In this document: piece by piece, positions 7,344 through 16,211 of the stretch | Layout of the letters: the number at the start of each line of letters is the position of its first letter | Numbering within the stretch: the first letter of the stretch is position 1 | Source: SIG307 sp964609025 | Lineage (GTDB): Bacteria; Bacillota; Clostridia; Lachnospirales; Lachnospiraceae | NCBI GenBank assembly: GCA_964609025.1 | Contig: CAZSQM010000012.1 | Span: 17,009-81,008, forward strand | Length of the DNA: 64,000 nucleotides | Direction: 5' to 3' | Notes under the pieces: model-generated | Seen by the model: only the letters and a program-made list of their open reading frames with translations | What the model was told of the DNA's origin: nothing | Databases searched by the model: none | Program-made: the position numbers and the translations under genes

Positions 7344-9317
7344 ATGGACGAGGCAGAAAAAAAGTTGGAGCGTATGCGGGAACTGCACCGGGTGTTAAAG
7401 GAAGCAGCCCGTGCATACTATCAGGAAAACTCCGAAATTATGAGTAATTTTGAATATGATGCGCTTTATGATGAACTGGTGGACTTGGAAAAGGAAACCG
7501 GCATTGTGCTTGCGGACAGCCCGACGGTCAGGGTCGGCTATGAGATCGTGAGTGAACTGCCGAAGGAGGCACATGCGGCGCCGATGCTTTCTTTGGATAA
7601 AACAAAGGACAGAGAGGCGCTTTCCGGCTGGCTGCAGGGGCGGGAAGGTTTGCTTTCGTGGAAATTGGACGGACTGACGAATGTACTCACCTACCGGGAC
7701 GGAGCATTAGTGAAAGCCGTAACCCGCGGAAACGGCGAAATCGGCGAAATTATTACAAATAACGTAAAGGTATATAAGAATGTGCCGCTTACGATTCCGT
7801 TTCGCGGGGAACTGGTAGTACGCGGCGAGGCGATTATTACCTATTCGGAGTTTGAACGGATTAACGGGGAGATTGCGGAGGCGGAGGCAAAGTATAAGAA
7901 TCCGCGTAATTTGTGCAGCGGAACGGTACGTCAGTTAAACAATGAGATTACGGCGCAGCGGAAGGTTCTGTTTTATGCGTATACCTTGGTAGCGGCAGGA
8001 ACGGAGCTTTCGTTTGCAACGAGAAAAGAACAGCTGGAGTTTTTGGCGGCACAGGGCTTTACCTGTGTAGGATACCGGCTGGTAACGCCGGATACGGTTG
8101 TAGAATCCGTAAATGCGATGGAAGCAAAGCTGCCGGAAAACGACTTTCCGTCGGACGGTTTGGTGCTGACCTTTAACGACATTGCTTTTGGCACGAGCCT
8201 TGGCAGAACCGCAAAGTTTCCGAGGGATTCCATTGCCTTTAAATGGGCGGATGAAACGGCGGAAGCAAAGGTGCTTGAGATTGAATGGAGCGCGTCGAGA
8301 ACCGGCTTAATCAATCCGGTTGCCGTTTTTACTCCGGTGGAGTTGGAGGGAACGACGGTGTCCCGTGCGAGCATTCATAACGTCAGCATTATGGAGGGAC
8401 TTGCCCTTGGCATCGGAGATACCGTGCAGGTATATAAGGCGAATATGATTATTCCGCAGATTGCGGAAAATCTTACGAGAAGCGGTACGGCAAAGCCGCC
8501 GGAGTGTTGCCCGGTGTGCGGAGAGAAGACGGCGTTAAAGGAAGAAAACGGGGTGAAATCCCTGTATTGCGTCAATGGGGACTGTCCCGCAAAGAAGGTG
8601 AAGTCCATTGCACATTTTGTGGCGAGGGACGCCATGAATATCGAGGGGCTGTCCGAGGCAACCATCGAAAAGTTTCTGAATGAAAAGCTGATAACGAAAG
8701 CAGCGGATTTGTTCCGTTTAGAGGCGCACAGAGAACAGATTGTGTCGATGGAGGGATTTGGGGAAAAGTCCTATACCAACCTGATGCTTTCGATTGCGGC
8801 GGCAAAAACGGTATCGCCTGCAAGGTTTTTGTATTCTTTAGGCGTGCCGAATATCGGCTTATCCACGGCAAAGGTAATCTGTCGTGCGTTTGACGAGGAT
8901 ATCGAGCGTGTGATGCATGCCACAGAGGAGGAACTGGTGCAGGCAGAGGGGGTCGGAGAGGTGATTGCGGAGGCATTTGTCCGTTATTTTGCGGAGGAAA
9001 AGAACCGCGCGGAGGCAGAGGAACTGCTTTCCCTGCTGACGCTGGAACGCCCGAAGACGGAGGAAGGGTCGGAGATTGCGGGAAAGACTTTTGTAATTAC
9101 CGGAAAGGTCTTCCGCTTTTCGGGACGCTCCGAGCTAAAAGGTTATATTGAGGAGCGGGGCGGCAAGGTAACCGGCAGCGTCACAGCCAAGACGGATTAT
9201 CTCATTAACAATGACGCTGCCTCGCAGTCTTCAAAAAATAAAACAGCAAAAGAACTGAATGTACCGGTCATTACCGAAGATGAGTTTTTAGAGATGGTCG
9301 GACAAAAAGGAGAGTAA
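7344..9317 (+). CDS. ligA: NAD+-dependent DNA ligase LigA
   Basis: A 657-aa enzyme that seals nicks in duplex DNA during replication and repair using NAD+. Visible in order: an N-terminal Ia-like helical region with YYQENSEIMSNFEYDALYDEL, the adenylation motif KLDG (in LSWKLDGLTNV), the OB-fold, a four-cysteine zinc finger (CCPVCG ... YCVNGDCPAK), helix-hairpin-helix repeats and a C-terminal BRCT domain (KTFVITGKVF to the end). Length fits the family. A TTG at 7317 would add nine residues; ATG 7344 is chosen because AAAGGCGG lies just before it. The stop codon is one base from metA. Confidence 0.97.
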   Translation: MDEAEKKLERMRELHRVLKEAARAYYQENSEIMSNFEYDALYDELVDLEKETGIVLADSPTVRVGYEIVSELPKEAHAAPMLSLDKTKDREALSGWLQGREGLLSWKLDGLTNVLTYRDGALVKAVTRGNGEIGEIITNNVKVYKNVPLTIPFRGELVVRGEAIITYSEFERINGEIAEAEAKYKNPRNLCSGTVRQLNNEITAQRKVLFYAYTLVAAGTELSFATRKEQLEFLAAQGFTCVGYRLVTPDTVVESVNAMEAKLPENDFPSDGLVLTFNDIAFGTSLGRTAKFPRDSIAFKWADETAEAKVLEIEWSASRTGLINPVAVFTPVELEGTTVSRASIHNVSIMEGLALGIGDTVQVYKANMIIPQIAENLTRSGTAKPPECCPVCGEKTALKEENGVKSLYCVNGDCPAKKVKSIAHFVARDAMNIEGLSEATIEKFLNEKLITKAADLFRLEAHREQIVSMEGFGEKSYTNLMLSIAAAKTVSPARFLYSLGVPNIGLSTAKVICRAFDEDIERVMHATEEELVQAEGVGEVIAEAFVRYFAEEKNRAEAEELLSLLTLERPKTEEGSEIAGKTFVITGKVFRFSGRSELKGYIEERGGKVTGSVTAKTDYLINNDAASQSSKNKTAKELNVPVITEDEFLEMVGQKGE

Positions 9318-9318
9318 C

Positions 9319-10224
9319 ATGCCAGTAAAAGTAAATAATGACCTGCCAACAAAGAAAGTGTTAGAGGCGGAGAATATTTTTGTAATGGATGAAAGCCGCG
9401 CCACAAGTCAGGATATTCGTCCGCTCCGGATTGCTATTTTGAATCTGATGCCGTTAAAAGAGGATACGGAGTTACAGCTGCTTCGCAGCCTTTCCAATAC
9501 GCCGTTACAGGTGGAGGTTACGTTTTTAACGACGGTCAGTTATGTAGGAAAGAATACGCCGTTAAGTCATCTCGAGCAGTTTTATATGACCTATGAGGAA
9601 GTAAAAGACAAAAAGTTTGACGGACTGATTATTACCGGTGCGCCGGTGGAGCAGATGGAGTTTGAAGAGGTGGCATACTGGGAGGAACTGACGAAAATAA
9701 TGGACTGGTCCAGGAAAAACGTCACCTCTACCCTTCATATCTGCTGGGGGGCGCAGGCCGGATTATATTACCATTACGGCATAAAAAAGGAGTTGCTTCC
9801 GCAAAAGCTTTCCGGCGTTTACCGTCATCGTGTCTTAAACCGTAAAGAGCCGCTGGTGCGCGGTTTTGATGATGAATTTTTTGCCCCGCATTCCCGTTAT
9901 ACCGGAATTTCGAAGGAGGATGTGGAAAAGAGCGGAGTGTTTACCGTGCTTGCGGAAAGCGATGCGGCGGGGTATTTTATTCTCCTTGCGGAGAACGGAA
10001 AAAATATTTTTGTACTCGGGCATCCGGAGTATGACCGTTTGACCCTGGACAAGGAGTATAAAAGAGATTTGGGGAAGGGCTTACAGCCTGCGATTCCGCT
10101 TAATTATTATCCGGATAACGACTCGGAGCAAAGACCGCTTCTGTTGTGGCGTTCCCATGCCAATGCGCTGTACAGTAACTGGCTGAACTATTACGTTTAT
10201 CAGGGAACACCGTATGAGTGGTAG
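9319..10224 (+). CDS. metA: Homoserine O-acetyltransferase (MetA family)
   Basis: A 301-aa cytosolic enzyme that acylates L-homoserine for methionine synthesis. The nucleophile is Cys142 (in LHICWGAQAG) and the C-terminal GHPEYD carries the His and Glu of the active site. Residue 111 is Glu (GAPVEQMEF). Published work on MetA-family enzymes links Glu111 to acetyl-CoA and Gly111 to succinyl-CoA, so this is predicted to be an acetyltransferase despite the usual 'succinyltransferase' label. It follows ligA by one base, so the two are co-transcribed and the RBS AAAAGGAGAG lies inside the ligA 3' end. Confidence 0.94.
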   Translation: MPVKVNNDLPTKKVLEAENIFVMDESRATSQDIRPLRIAILNLMPLKEDTELQLLRSLSNTPLQVEVTFLTTVSYVGKNTPLSHLEQFYMTYEEVKDKKFDGLIITGAPVEQMEFEEVAYWEELTKIMDWSRKNVTSTLHICWGAQAGLYYHYGIKKELLPQKLSGVYRHRVLNRKEPLVRGFDDEFFAPHSRYTGISKEDVEKSGVFTVLAESDAAGYFILLAENGKNIFVLGHPEYDRLTLDKEYKRDLGKGLQPAIPLNYYPDNDSEQRPLLLWRSHANALYSNWLNYYVYQGTPYEW

Positions 10225-10232
10225 GTGATTTT

Positions 10233-11006
10233 ATGTTTCGGATTGCGATTTGTGAGGATGAGAAAGCACAAGGTGAATATCTGAAGAAGCTTCTTTTCCG
10301 GTGGCAGGAAATGTCAGGAAACAAAGTGTCGGTAGATACCTTTTATTCCGCCGAACACTTTCTGTTTGAAGCGGAAGGGAAAAAGGCCTATGACTTGCTT
10401 ATTCTTGATATTCAGATGGGAGAAATGAACGGCGTAGAGCTGGCACGCAGGGTAAAAATGAAGGATACAAGGGTGAAAATCGTGTTCCTTACGGGAATCA
10501 GGGACTATGCCATCGAGGGCTATGAGGTCGGCGCGGTACGCTATTTGTTAAAGCCGGTGAAGGAAGCAGATTTTTTTGCGCTTTTAGATAAGCTTGCAAA
10601 GGAGGCAGAGTCACAGGAAGAAGAGTGGTTTGTGTTCCGGGCGGGAGATACAGTAAACCGGGTGGCGGTTTCTGATATTCTGTATGTGGAGGCAGACGGT
10701 CACTATGTAATATTAAAGGTGTTCGGCAGGGAAGGTACGGCCTGTAATCCGAAGGGACAAGGGTTAGCGGAAGGAAAGATGAAAGAGTGGAAATGGAAAG
10801 CAAGTTTTTCCTCTCTTTCGGAAGAACTGGATGCCAAAGGGTTCTTTTTGCTGCGGCGGGGCTTGTATGTGAATCTTGCAAGAGTAGAGCAAATCGGCAA
10901 GACGGAGTGTACGCTTGAAGACGGAGAAGTTCTTCCGGTGAGTAAGAGCAGATACAAAGAGTTAAATGAGCGGTTTATTGCTTTTTACAAGGGGATGACA
11001 GAGTAA
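10233..11006 (+). CDS. LytTR-family response regulator
   Basis: A 257-aa two-component regulator. The receiver domain (1-120) has the acidic pair CEDE near residue 8, phospho-acceptor Asp59 (LLILDIQMGEMNG), the Thr of VFLTGI and the Lys of YLLKPVKE. A LytTR DNA-binding domain follows, with DILYVEADGHYVIL and FFLLRRGLYVNLARVEQI. About 20 extra residues, rich in Gly, Lys and Trp, lie between these two LytTR segments, where the family usually has a short beta turn. ATG 10233 is preferred over GTG 10218 because AGGTGA is correctly placed. It overlaps the kinase gene by one base (TAATG). Confidence 0.92.
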   Translation: MFRIAICEDEKAQGEYLKKLLFRWQEMSGNKVSVDTFYSAEHFLFEAEGKKAYDLLILDIQMGEMNGVELARRVKMKDTRVKIVFLTGIRDYAIEGYEVGAVRYLLKPVKEADFFALLDKLAKEAESQEEEWFVFRAGDTVNRVAVSDILYVEADGHYVILKVFGREGTACNPKGQGLAEGKMKEWKWKASFSSLSEELDAKGFFLLRRGLYVNLARVEQIGKTECTLEDGEVLPVSKSRYKELNERFIAFYKGMTE

Positions 11007-11734
11007 TGGAGGGCAGGTTTTGGTACATACTGATCGGAGCGGTGCTTGTAACGGCAGTTGTAGCGGTGTTGGTTACGGTAAAGGTAGTGACCCGCCTGCA
11101 GGAAAAGCGCATCGGTGAATATCAGGATAAGATATTAAAGACCCAGCGGGATGAGGTGCAGGCTATTTATCATACCATGCGCGGCTGGCGGCATGATTAT
11201 CATAACCATATGCAGACCATCAAGGCATATCTTTCCATGGGACAGGTGTCCGAAACACTTACCTATCTGGAGCATCTTGAGGGGGATCTGGATGCGATTG
11301 ACATTGCAATCCGCACCGGAAATGTCAGTGTGGATGCTATTGTCAGCAGTAAGCTTTCCGTGGCGGCAAAGAAAAAGATAACGGTTGATTGTACCGCAAA
11401 AATGCCGGAGCAGGTAAAGGTGACGGATGTAGACCTTTGTACAATACTCGGAAATCTGTTGGATAATGCCATTGAATCCTGTGAGAAGGTGCCGGAAGAG
11501 AAGCGCTTTTTACGACTTTATATCGGTGTGTTTAAAAAACAGCTGTATCTGTCGGTAACTAATGCTACGGCGGAGAAACGCAGAAAAAAGTTATCCGAGC
11601 TGGTCAGTGAAAAGAAGGGAAGTCACGGCTTCGGGCTTCGGCGGATTGATTTGGTGGCCGGAAAATATAACGGATTTGTAAATCGAAAGAATGAGCCGGG
11701 GGTGTTTGTTACGGAAGTAATGTTACCGATTTGA
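11006..11734 (+). CDS. GHKL-type sensor histidine kinase, minimal form
   Basis: A 242-aa kinase partner of the LytTR regulator. One N-terminal transmembrane helix (about 8-28), a dimerisation helix with the phospho-acceptor site WRHDYHNHMQ (His63 or a neighbour), then a GHKL ATPase domain with the N-box ILGNLLDNAIES and a G-box around GSHGFGLRRI. There is no recognisable input domain and almost no extracellular part, unlike AgrC/ComD kinases with 5-7 helices, so the signal is probably sensed in the membrane or through a partner such as the ABC exporters that follow. TAATG coupling ties it to the regulator. Confidence 0.9.
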   Translation: MEGRFWYILIGAVLVTAVVAVLVTVKVVTRLQEKRIGEYQDKILKTQRDEVQAIYHTMRGWRHDYHNHMQTIKAYLSMGQVSETLTYLEHLEGDLDAIDIAIRTGNVSVDAIVSSKLSVAAKKKITVDCTAKMPEQVKVTDVDLCTILGNLLDNAIESCEKVPEEKRFLRLYIGVFKKQLYLSVTNATAEKRRKKLSELVSEKKGSHGFGLRRIDLVAGKYNGFVNRKNEPGVFVTEVMLPI

Positions 11735-11781
11735 AGGATACCGGAGAAAGCAAAAGAAAATAGAAGTTCTTTGAGATTTCG

Positions 11782-11812
11782 TGCACGGATTTGAACAATT
11801 CGTGCATTTTTT
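11782..11812 (+). terminator. Terminator after the two-component system
   Basis: TGCACG pairs with CGTGCA around a 13-nt loop and runs into TTTTTT. It separates the regulator operon from the ABC pair. Confidence 0.8.
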
Positions 11813-11892
11813 CTGCTTTTTTGGTGCTTTTGTGTTAGTATTACGTTAGAAGAACGGTTCTGCAATGTGTCGTTTGCAGTCAGGAGGAACTT

Positions 11893-13746
11893 ATGGCAGG
11901 AGAAAAGAGAGAGAAGAGAAGGAAGACGGGGAGAAGACCCGCAGGTGCTTCGGTAGTTCAAAATGTTGTATTGGTAACGAAAACACTGTTCCGTACTTAT
12001 CCGGAAACAATATGGGTAACGCCTATCTATATGATATGCAGTGTATTGTTACCGCTCCTTTCGGCGGTGATACCTTCGGTGGCGATTGCGGTCATTACAG
12101 ACGGGAATCCGAAACGCTTTTTTATAATTTTGCTTGGAATCCTGCTTGTGCAGTTTGTGGCGAATGTACTTTTCAATTATTCCAATATGCTATTAATGAA
12201 CCGTCGGGTATATACAAGGCTGAAGGTATTTTTCCTGGATTATGTGAGGAAGAGTCTTACTACCGATTATGTCAATATGGAACCGGCAAAGTGTCAGGCG
12301 GAATTTACAAAGGGTGCCAAAGCAGTGATTGGAAACAATTGGGGAGCGGAAAGACTGATGACGGAATCGGTAGAATTTTTACGGCATCTGCTTGGACTCC
12401 TGACCTTCGGTACGGCGGTGTTACGTCTGGATTACCGGATTTTATTGATTCTGGTATTCATGTTTGTACTGGATCTGATTCTCAGAGGCTGCGCAGTGCG
12501 CTATAATAACGAACACCGGATTGTGCTGTCCGAGGTTCATCGAAAGCAGGAGTATCTGGAACGGGGCAGTCTTACGCTGGCCGCGGGTAAGGATGTGCGC
12601 GTGTATCAGATGGAGAACTGGTTTCATCAGATTTCGGAAAAGCTTCTGGCTCAGGCGGCGTCATTTTTTAAAAAGCTGCAACTTCGGTGGTACTGGCCGT
12701 CGGTCGGAAATCAGGTGTGCGTGGCGGCACAGGAGATAGTGACGTATTTTGTGTTAGTCGGTATGGCTCTTTCGGGAGAAATCACAGTGGCGGAGTTTAC
12801 GTTACAGTTAGGGCTGGTCAGAGGCTTTTCCCAGTGGATTTACGGCGTGTCCGTTTCTTACGGGGCCTTGAAAAAGGCAAACGGGGAGATGAATGATTAC
12901 CGGCTGGTAATGGAAAAGCAGGACAGGAATGTAACGGAAGGGGTACCTGTACCGGAGCTTGCCAAAGGACCGGAGATTGAGTTTAAGGATGTGTGTTTCC
13001 GGTATCCGGGGGAAGAAAAGGATACATTATCTCATATCAGTTTTACGATAAAGCCGGAGGAGAAAATTGCTCTTGTGGGAAATAACGGTGCCGGAAAGAC
13101 AACGCTTGTAAAGCTTTTGTGCGGATTGTATCAGCCTACCTCGGGGCAGATTTTAATCAACGGGGAGGATATCGCCGGGTATCGTCTTCCCGAGTATCAA
13201 AAGCTGTTAAGCGTTGTATTTCAGGATGTTTCCCTGCTTTCCTTTACGATAGAAATGAATGTATCGGGAGCTATGCCGGGCGCGGCGGATAAAGAACGCG
13301 TCAGGGAAGTTTTGCAGTCGGTCGGTTTGTGGGAAAAGGTAGAAAAGCTTCCGAACGGTACGGAAACGTATGTTACGCAGGATTTGGATGAAAACGGTGT
13401 ACAATTTTCCGGTGGCGAGACACAGCGTCTGCTTCTGGCAAGGGCCATGTACCGTAACGGAAAGATACTCATTCTGGATGAGCCGACCAGTGCGTTAGAC
13501 CCGATTGCGGAAAGCAGAATCTATGAGGAATATAACAGCATGACAAAAGAGAAAACGTCCTTGTTTATTTCCCATCGCCTTGCCAGCACAAAGTTCTGTG
13601 ACCGGATTTTCTTTCTTTCCGAAGGACGGATTACGGAAACCGGAAGTCATGAGGAGCTAATGAAAAAGCAGGGAGTCTATAAAGAACTGTTTGATATTCA
13701 GAGTCATTATTACAAGGAAGGGAAGGTGTCCGAGGATGAAAGATAA
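11893..13746 (+). CDS. ABC exporter half-transporter (TMD-NBD), first subunit
   Basis: A 617-aa fused transporter: a basic N-terminus, a six-helix membrane domain (about 35-330) and a nucleotide-binding domain (about 350-600). The NBD shows Walker A GNNGAGKTT, Q-loop VVFQDV, signature FSGGETQ, Walker B ILILDEPTSALDP with an intact catalytic Glu, and the switch His in FISHRLAS. It overlaps the next half-transporter by 11 bp, so the two probably form a heterodimer. The substrate is unknown; the upstream LytTR/GHKL pair suggests a peptide, antibiotic or lipid. RBS AGGAGG. No separate sigma-A promoter is obvious after the terminator at 11782-11812. Confidence 0.92.
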   Translation: MAGEKREKRRKTGRRPAGASVVQNVVLVTKTLFRTYPETIWVTPIYMICSVLLPLLSAVIPSVAIAVITDGNPKRFFIILLGILLVQFVANVLFNYSNMLLMNRRVYTRLKVFFLDYVRKSLTTDYVNMEPAKCQAEFTKGAKAVIGNNWGAERLMTESVEFLRHLLGLLTFGTAVLRLDYRILLILVFMFVLDLILRGCAVRYNNEHRIVLSEVHRKQEYLERGSLTLAAGKDVRVYQMENWFHQISEKLLAQAASFFKKLQLRWYWPSVGNQVCVAAQEIVTYFVLVGMALSGEITVAEFTLQLGLVRGFSQWIYGVSVSYGALKKANGEMNDYRLVMEKQDRNVTEGVPVPELAKGPEIEFKDVCFRYPGEEKDTLSHISFTIKPEEKIALVGNNGAGKTTLVKLLCGLYQPTSGQILINGEDIAGYRLPEYQKLLSVVFQDVSLLSFTIEMNVSGAMPGAADKERVREVLQSVGLWEKVEKLPNGTETYVTQDLDENGVQFSGGETQRLLLARAMYRNGKILILDEPTSALDPIAESRIYEEYNSMTKEKTSLFISHRLASTKFCDRIFFLSEGRITETGSHEELMKKQGVYKELFDIQSHYYKEGKVSEDER

Positions 13747-15577
13747 GAACGGATCGAAAAGAGCGACCGTGGGGAAAGTGTTAAGAATAGTAAAACGTCT
13801 GGACGCCGGTTTTCTTCCGCTTATGACAGTAACGAAACTTGTCGCAGCCATCCAGCCGTATCTGCTTCTCTGGACAGGAAGCCGGATTCTTGATATGGTC
13901 ATAGCAAAAAGAGCTATGGAGGAGATTATTTCATGGGTGGTTGCTGTAACAGTGGGGATGCTCCTTTTAAATATCGTACGCTGGGCATTGGAAAACATAC
14001 TTTCGGTAAAAAGACACATGCTTAGAGAGCGGATTACCAGACTGATATCGGAGAAATCACTGCAGTTGGATTATGAGGTGCTTGAAAAGAATGAAACACT
14101 GGAATTGATTCATAAAGCGAAAGAGGGGATGAACAGTAACGGAGATATCGGCTGGTTCTGCGAACAGTTAGGCTCGGTGGTAGAATGCTTCGCCGGAATT
14201 GTCTATGCCCTGATTTTGTTCTTAGGGGTCTGCATTCCTGTGAAGAATTCAAACACGGATCTCCTAACAAGTGTTTTGAATACCTGGTGGAGTCCGTTTT
14301 TCCTGGTGGCGGTCGCCGGTCTGATATTTCTATGCCGCCTTTTGATTCAAAAGGCGAGAGGCGTCCAGTCACAAAAGAACTTTGAACGGAATGTAAGGTA
14401 TAATCGCCGGTTTTCTTATTTCTTCGGCTTTTTGACGCGGTATAAGGAAGGAAAGGATATCAGATTATATCAGATGCAGGATATGATTACGGAGGGACTG
14501 AAAGAGTGCAATCAAAACAATGAGAAGAATGCCCGGATTATGATGAAAGAGTCCAATCGTTATATGGTATTTAACCAGCTTCTGTTTCTGCTTTTGCAGA
14601 TGGGAAGCTACCTGTATGTGGGACTGAAGGCAATTGCGGGACTGATTAGTGTGGGCGGTGTGCTGCAATATGTCGGCGCTTTCGGAAAAATTTGTGACAA
14701 TATCGGCCGTATTACGGGAGTGTATGTATCGGTGGAGGTACAAAGCAAGTATCTTGCTCTGTTTGAGGATTTTATGGAATTGGAAAATAAAAAGTATGAG
14801 GGGACGCTTCCGGTAGAAAAGCGGGACGATAATAAGTACGAAATAGAATTTCGAGATGTATCTTTCCGGTATCCGAACAGCCCGGACTATGTGCTTTCTC
14901 ATGTGAATGCAAAGCTTTGTATCGGCGAAAAGACTGCCATAGTGGGACCAAACGGTGCGGGAAAGACGACGTTTATCAAGCTGCTTTGCCGTTTATACGA
15001 CCCGACGGAGGGGGAGATTTTATTAAACGGAATCAACATTAAGCTGTACGATTACAAGGAGTATATGAGCCTGTTTTCCATTGTGTTTCAGGACTTTCAG
15101 CTGTTTGCCTTTTCCATTGCGGAAAATGTGGCAACCTCTATGGAGTATGACGAGCAGAAGATAGTAGAGAGCATTGAGGCAGCGGGCCTGGGAGAACGTT
15201 TAAAGGAATTGCCGGAGGGAATCCGCACCAATGTGTTCCAGTTACAGGAAAACGGCGTGGAAATGTCCGGCGGCGAAGCCCAGAAACTTGCCATTGCAAG
15301 GGCACTGTATAAGGATGCACCGTTCGTAGTCCTTGACGAGCCGACCAGTGCCTTGGACCCGGTAGCGGAGTACGATATTTACAAGCGGTTTGACGATTTG
15401 GTAAAGGAGAAAACCGCGGTCTATATTTCCCACCGGATGTCCAGCTGCCGGTTCTGTAACAATATTTTTGTCTTTGACGAGGGAAGGATTGTGCAGAAGG
15501 GAAGCCATGAGGTGCTGATGAAGGAGGAAGGGCTGTACCGTAAGCTCTGGAATGCACAGGCACAATATTATCGGTAG
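13736..15577 (+). CDS. ABC exporter half-transporter (TMD-NBD), second subunit
   Basis: A 613-aa partner of the preceding protein with the same architecture. Its NBD has Walker A GPNGAGKTT, Q-loop IVFQDF, signature MSGGEAQ, Walker B FVVLDEPTSALDP and the switch His in YISHRMSS. Both subunits thus keep a consensus ATPase site, unlike many heterodimeric exporters where one is degenerate. ATG 13736 is chosen (GGAAGGTG just upstream) over an upstream in-frame start. No peptidase C39 domain is present on either subunit, so processing of a leader peptide by this transporter is not expected. Confidence 0.92.
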   Translation: MKDKNGSKRATVGKVLRIVKRLDAGFLPLMTVTKLVAAIQPYLLLWTGSRILDMVIAKRAMEEIISWVVAVTVGMLLLNIVRWALENILSVKRHMLRERITRLISEKSLQLDYEVLEKNETLELIHKAKEGMNSNGDIGWFCEQLGSVVECFAGIVYALILFLGVCIPVKNSNTDLLTSVLNTWWSPFFLVAVAGLIFLCRLLIQKARGVQSQKNFERNVRYNRRFSYFFGFLTRYKEGKDIRLYQMQDMITEGLKECNQNNEKNARIMMKESNRYMVFNQLLFLLLQMGSYLYVGLKAIAGLISVGGVLQYVGAFGKICDNIGRITGVYVSVEVQSKYLALFEDFMELENKKYEGTLPVEKRDDNKYEIEFRDVSFRYPNSPDYVLSHVNAKLCIGEKTAIVGPNGAGKTTFIKLLCRLYDPTEGEILLNGINIKLYDYKEYMSLFSIVFQDFQLFAFSIAENVATSMEYDEQKIVESIEAAGLGERLKELPEGIRTNVFQLQENGVEMSGGEAQKLAIARALYKDAPFVVLDEPTSALDPVAEYDIYKRFDDLVKEKTAVYISHRMSSCRFCNNIFVFDEGRIVQKGSHEVLMKEEGLYRKLWNAQAQYYR

Positions 15578-15610
15578 AGGTCCGGATGTGTTTCTGAAGA
15601 AAAAAGCAAA

Positions 15611-15652
15611 GCCTGAAAGGAGTCGGTTTCCTTTCAGGCGAGACTTTTATTT
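15611..15652 (+). terminator. Terminator of the ABC exporter operon
   Basis: GCCTGAAAGGA (15611-15621) pairs perfectly over 11 bp with TCCTTTCAGGC (15629-15639) around a 7-nt loop, followed by a T-rich tract. Confidence 0.88.
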
Positions 15653-15797
15653 AAGTTATTAAATAGCAAATTAGCGTTCGCTCATCATCTCGATAAACTT
15701 GAATTGAGCGAGCTTTTTGGCGAGCGATGACAATTGAACGTAAGTTCAATTGTATGGGAGTCTGCATAGAATAGAAGAATTTGAAATTTTTGAACAA

Positions 15798-16080
15798 TGC
15801 CGGCTGGCACTGCGGGCAATTTGAAAGTATTCCTTCTCTGTGCCCCGCCCCTGTCTTCGTTACGGGGCATAATTCGCAATTTCTTCTCTCTATGCCCCAC
15901 CGCTGGCTTCTCCGCGGGGCATATTTTGCAATTTTTTCTCTCTATGCCCCACCGCTGGCTTCTCCGCGGGGCATATTTTGCAATTTCTTCTCTCTATGCC
16001 CCGCCGCTGGATTTGTGACGGGGCATATTTTGTGATTTTTCTTCTCTGTGCCCCACCTCTGGCTTTATTACAGAATATTT
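15798..16080. repeat. Tandem array of 52-bp hairpin-forming repeats
   Basis: Four full units start with TGCCCC at 15841, 15893, 15945 and 15997, each exactly 52 bp. Each holds an inverted repeat TGCCCC(G/A)...GGGGCA with a 16-18 nt loop, followed by a T-rich tail ending CTTCTCTCTA or similar. Units 2 and 3 differ by about one base. A fifth unit (from 16049) keeps the left half but has lost the GGGGCA arm, and a diverged copy (TGCC...GGGCA) sits at 15798. The period is not a multiple of three and the copies are contiguous, so this is neither coding nor a CRISPR array. Confidence 0.93.
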
Positions 16081-16086
16081 ATTTTG

Positions 16087-16173
16087 TTAATTCCTTCGAC
16101 CAAACAACTCAACAACTTCCGATTGAACAAAATTACAAAATGAATCATATATTAATACTGCCGTTTTTTTCAT
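16087..16173 (-). pseudogene. 28-codon remnant, possibly of a DJ-1/PfpI-family gene
   Basis: A minus-strand frame begins with ATG (16173), encodes MKKTAVLIYDSFCNF then 13 further residues, and stops at 16087. It has a well-spaced RBS (AAGGAG at 16182-16187) and a consensus promoter (16212-16240). The first 15 residues look like the first beta strand and turn of DJ-1/PfpI proteins (family pattern: K-x-A-V-L-I-Y-x-x-F-C-N-F-E). The rest of the fold is missing, and the hairpin repeats lie where the body of the gene should be. A genuine small protein is the alternative. Confidence 0.4.
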
Positions 16174-16211
16174 TCTTTGTTCTCCTTCATAACTTCCAAT
16201 TCGTTGAATTA

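Noticed and set aside
15781..16035. Open frames of 73-85 codons through the hairpin repeats
   Set aside because: The 52-bp period is not a multiple of three, so each copy is read in a different frame; composition is repeat-driven and no RBS is present.
15798..16080. CRISPR array
   Set aside because: The units are directly contiguous with no unique spacers, and no cas genes are in the window.
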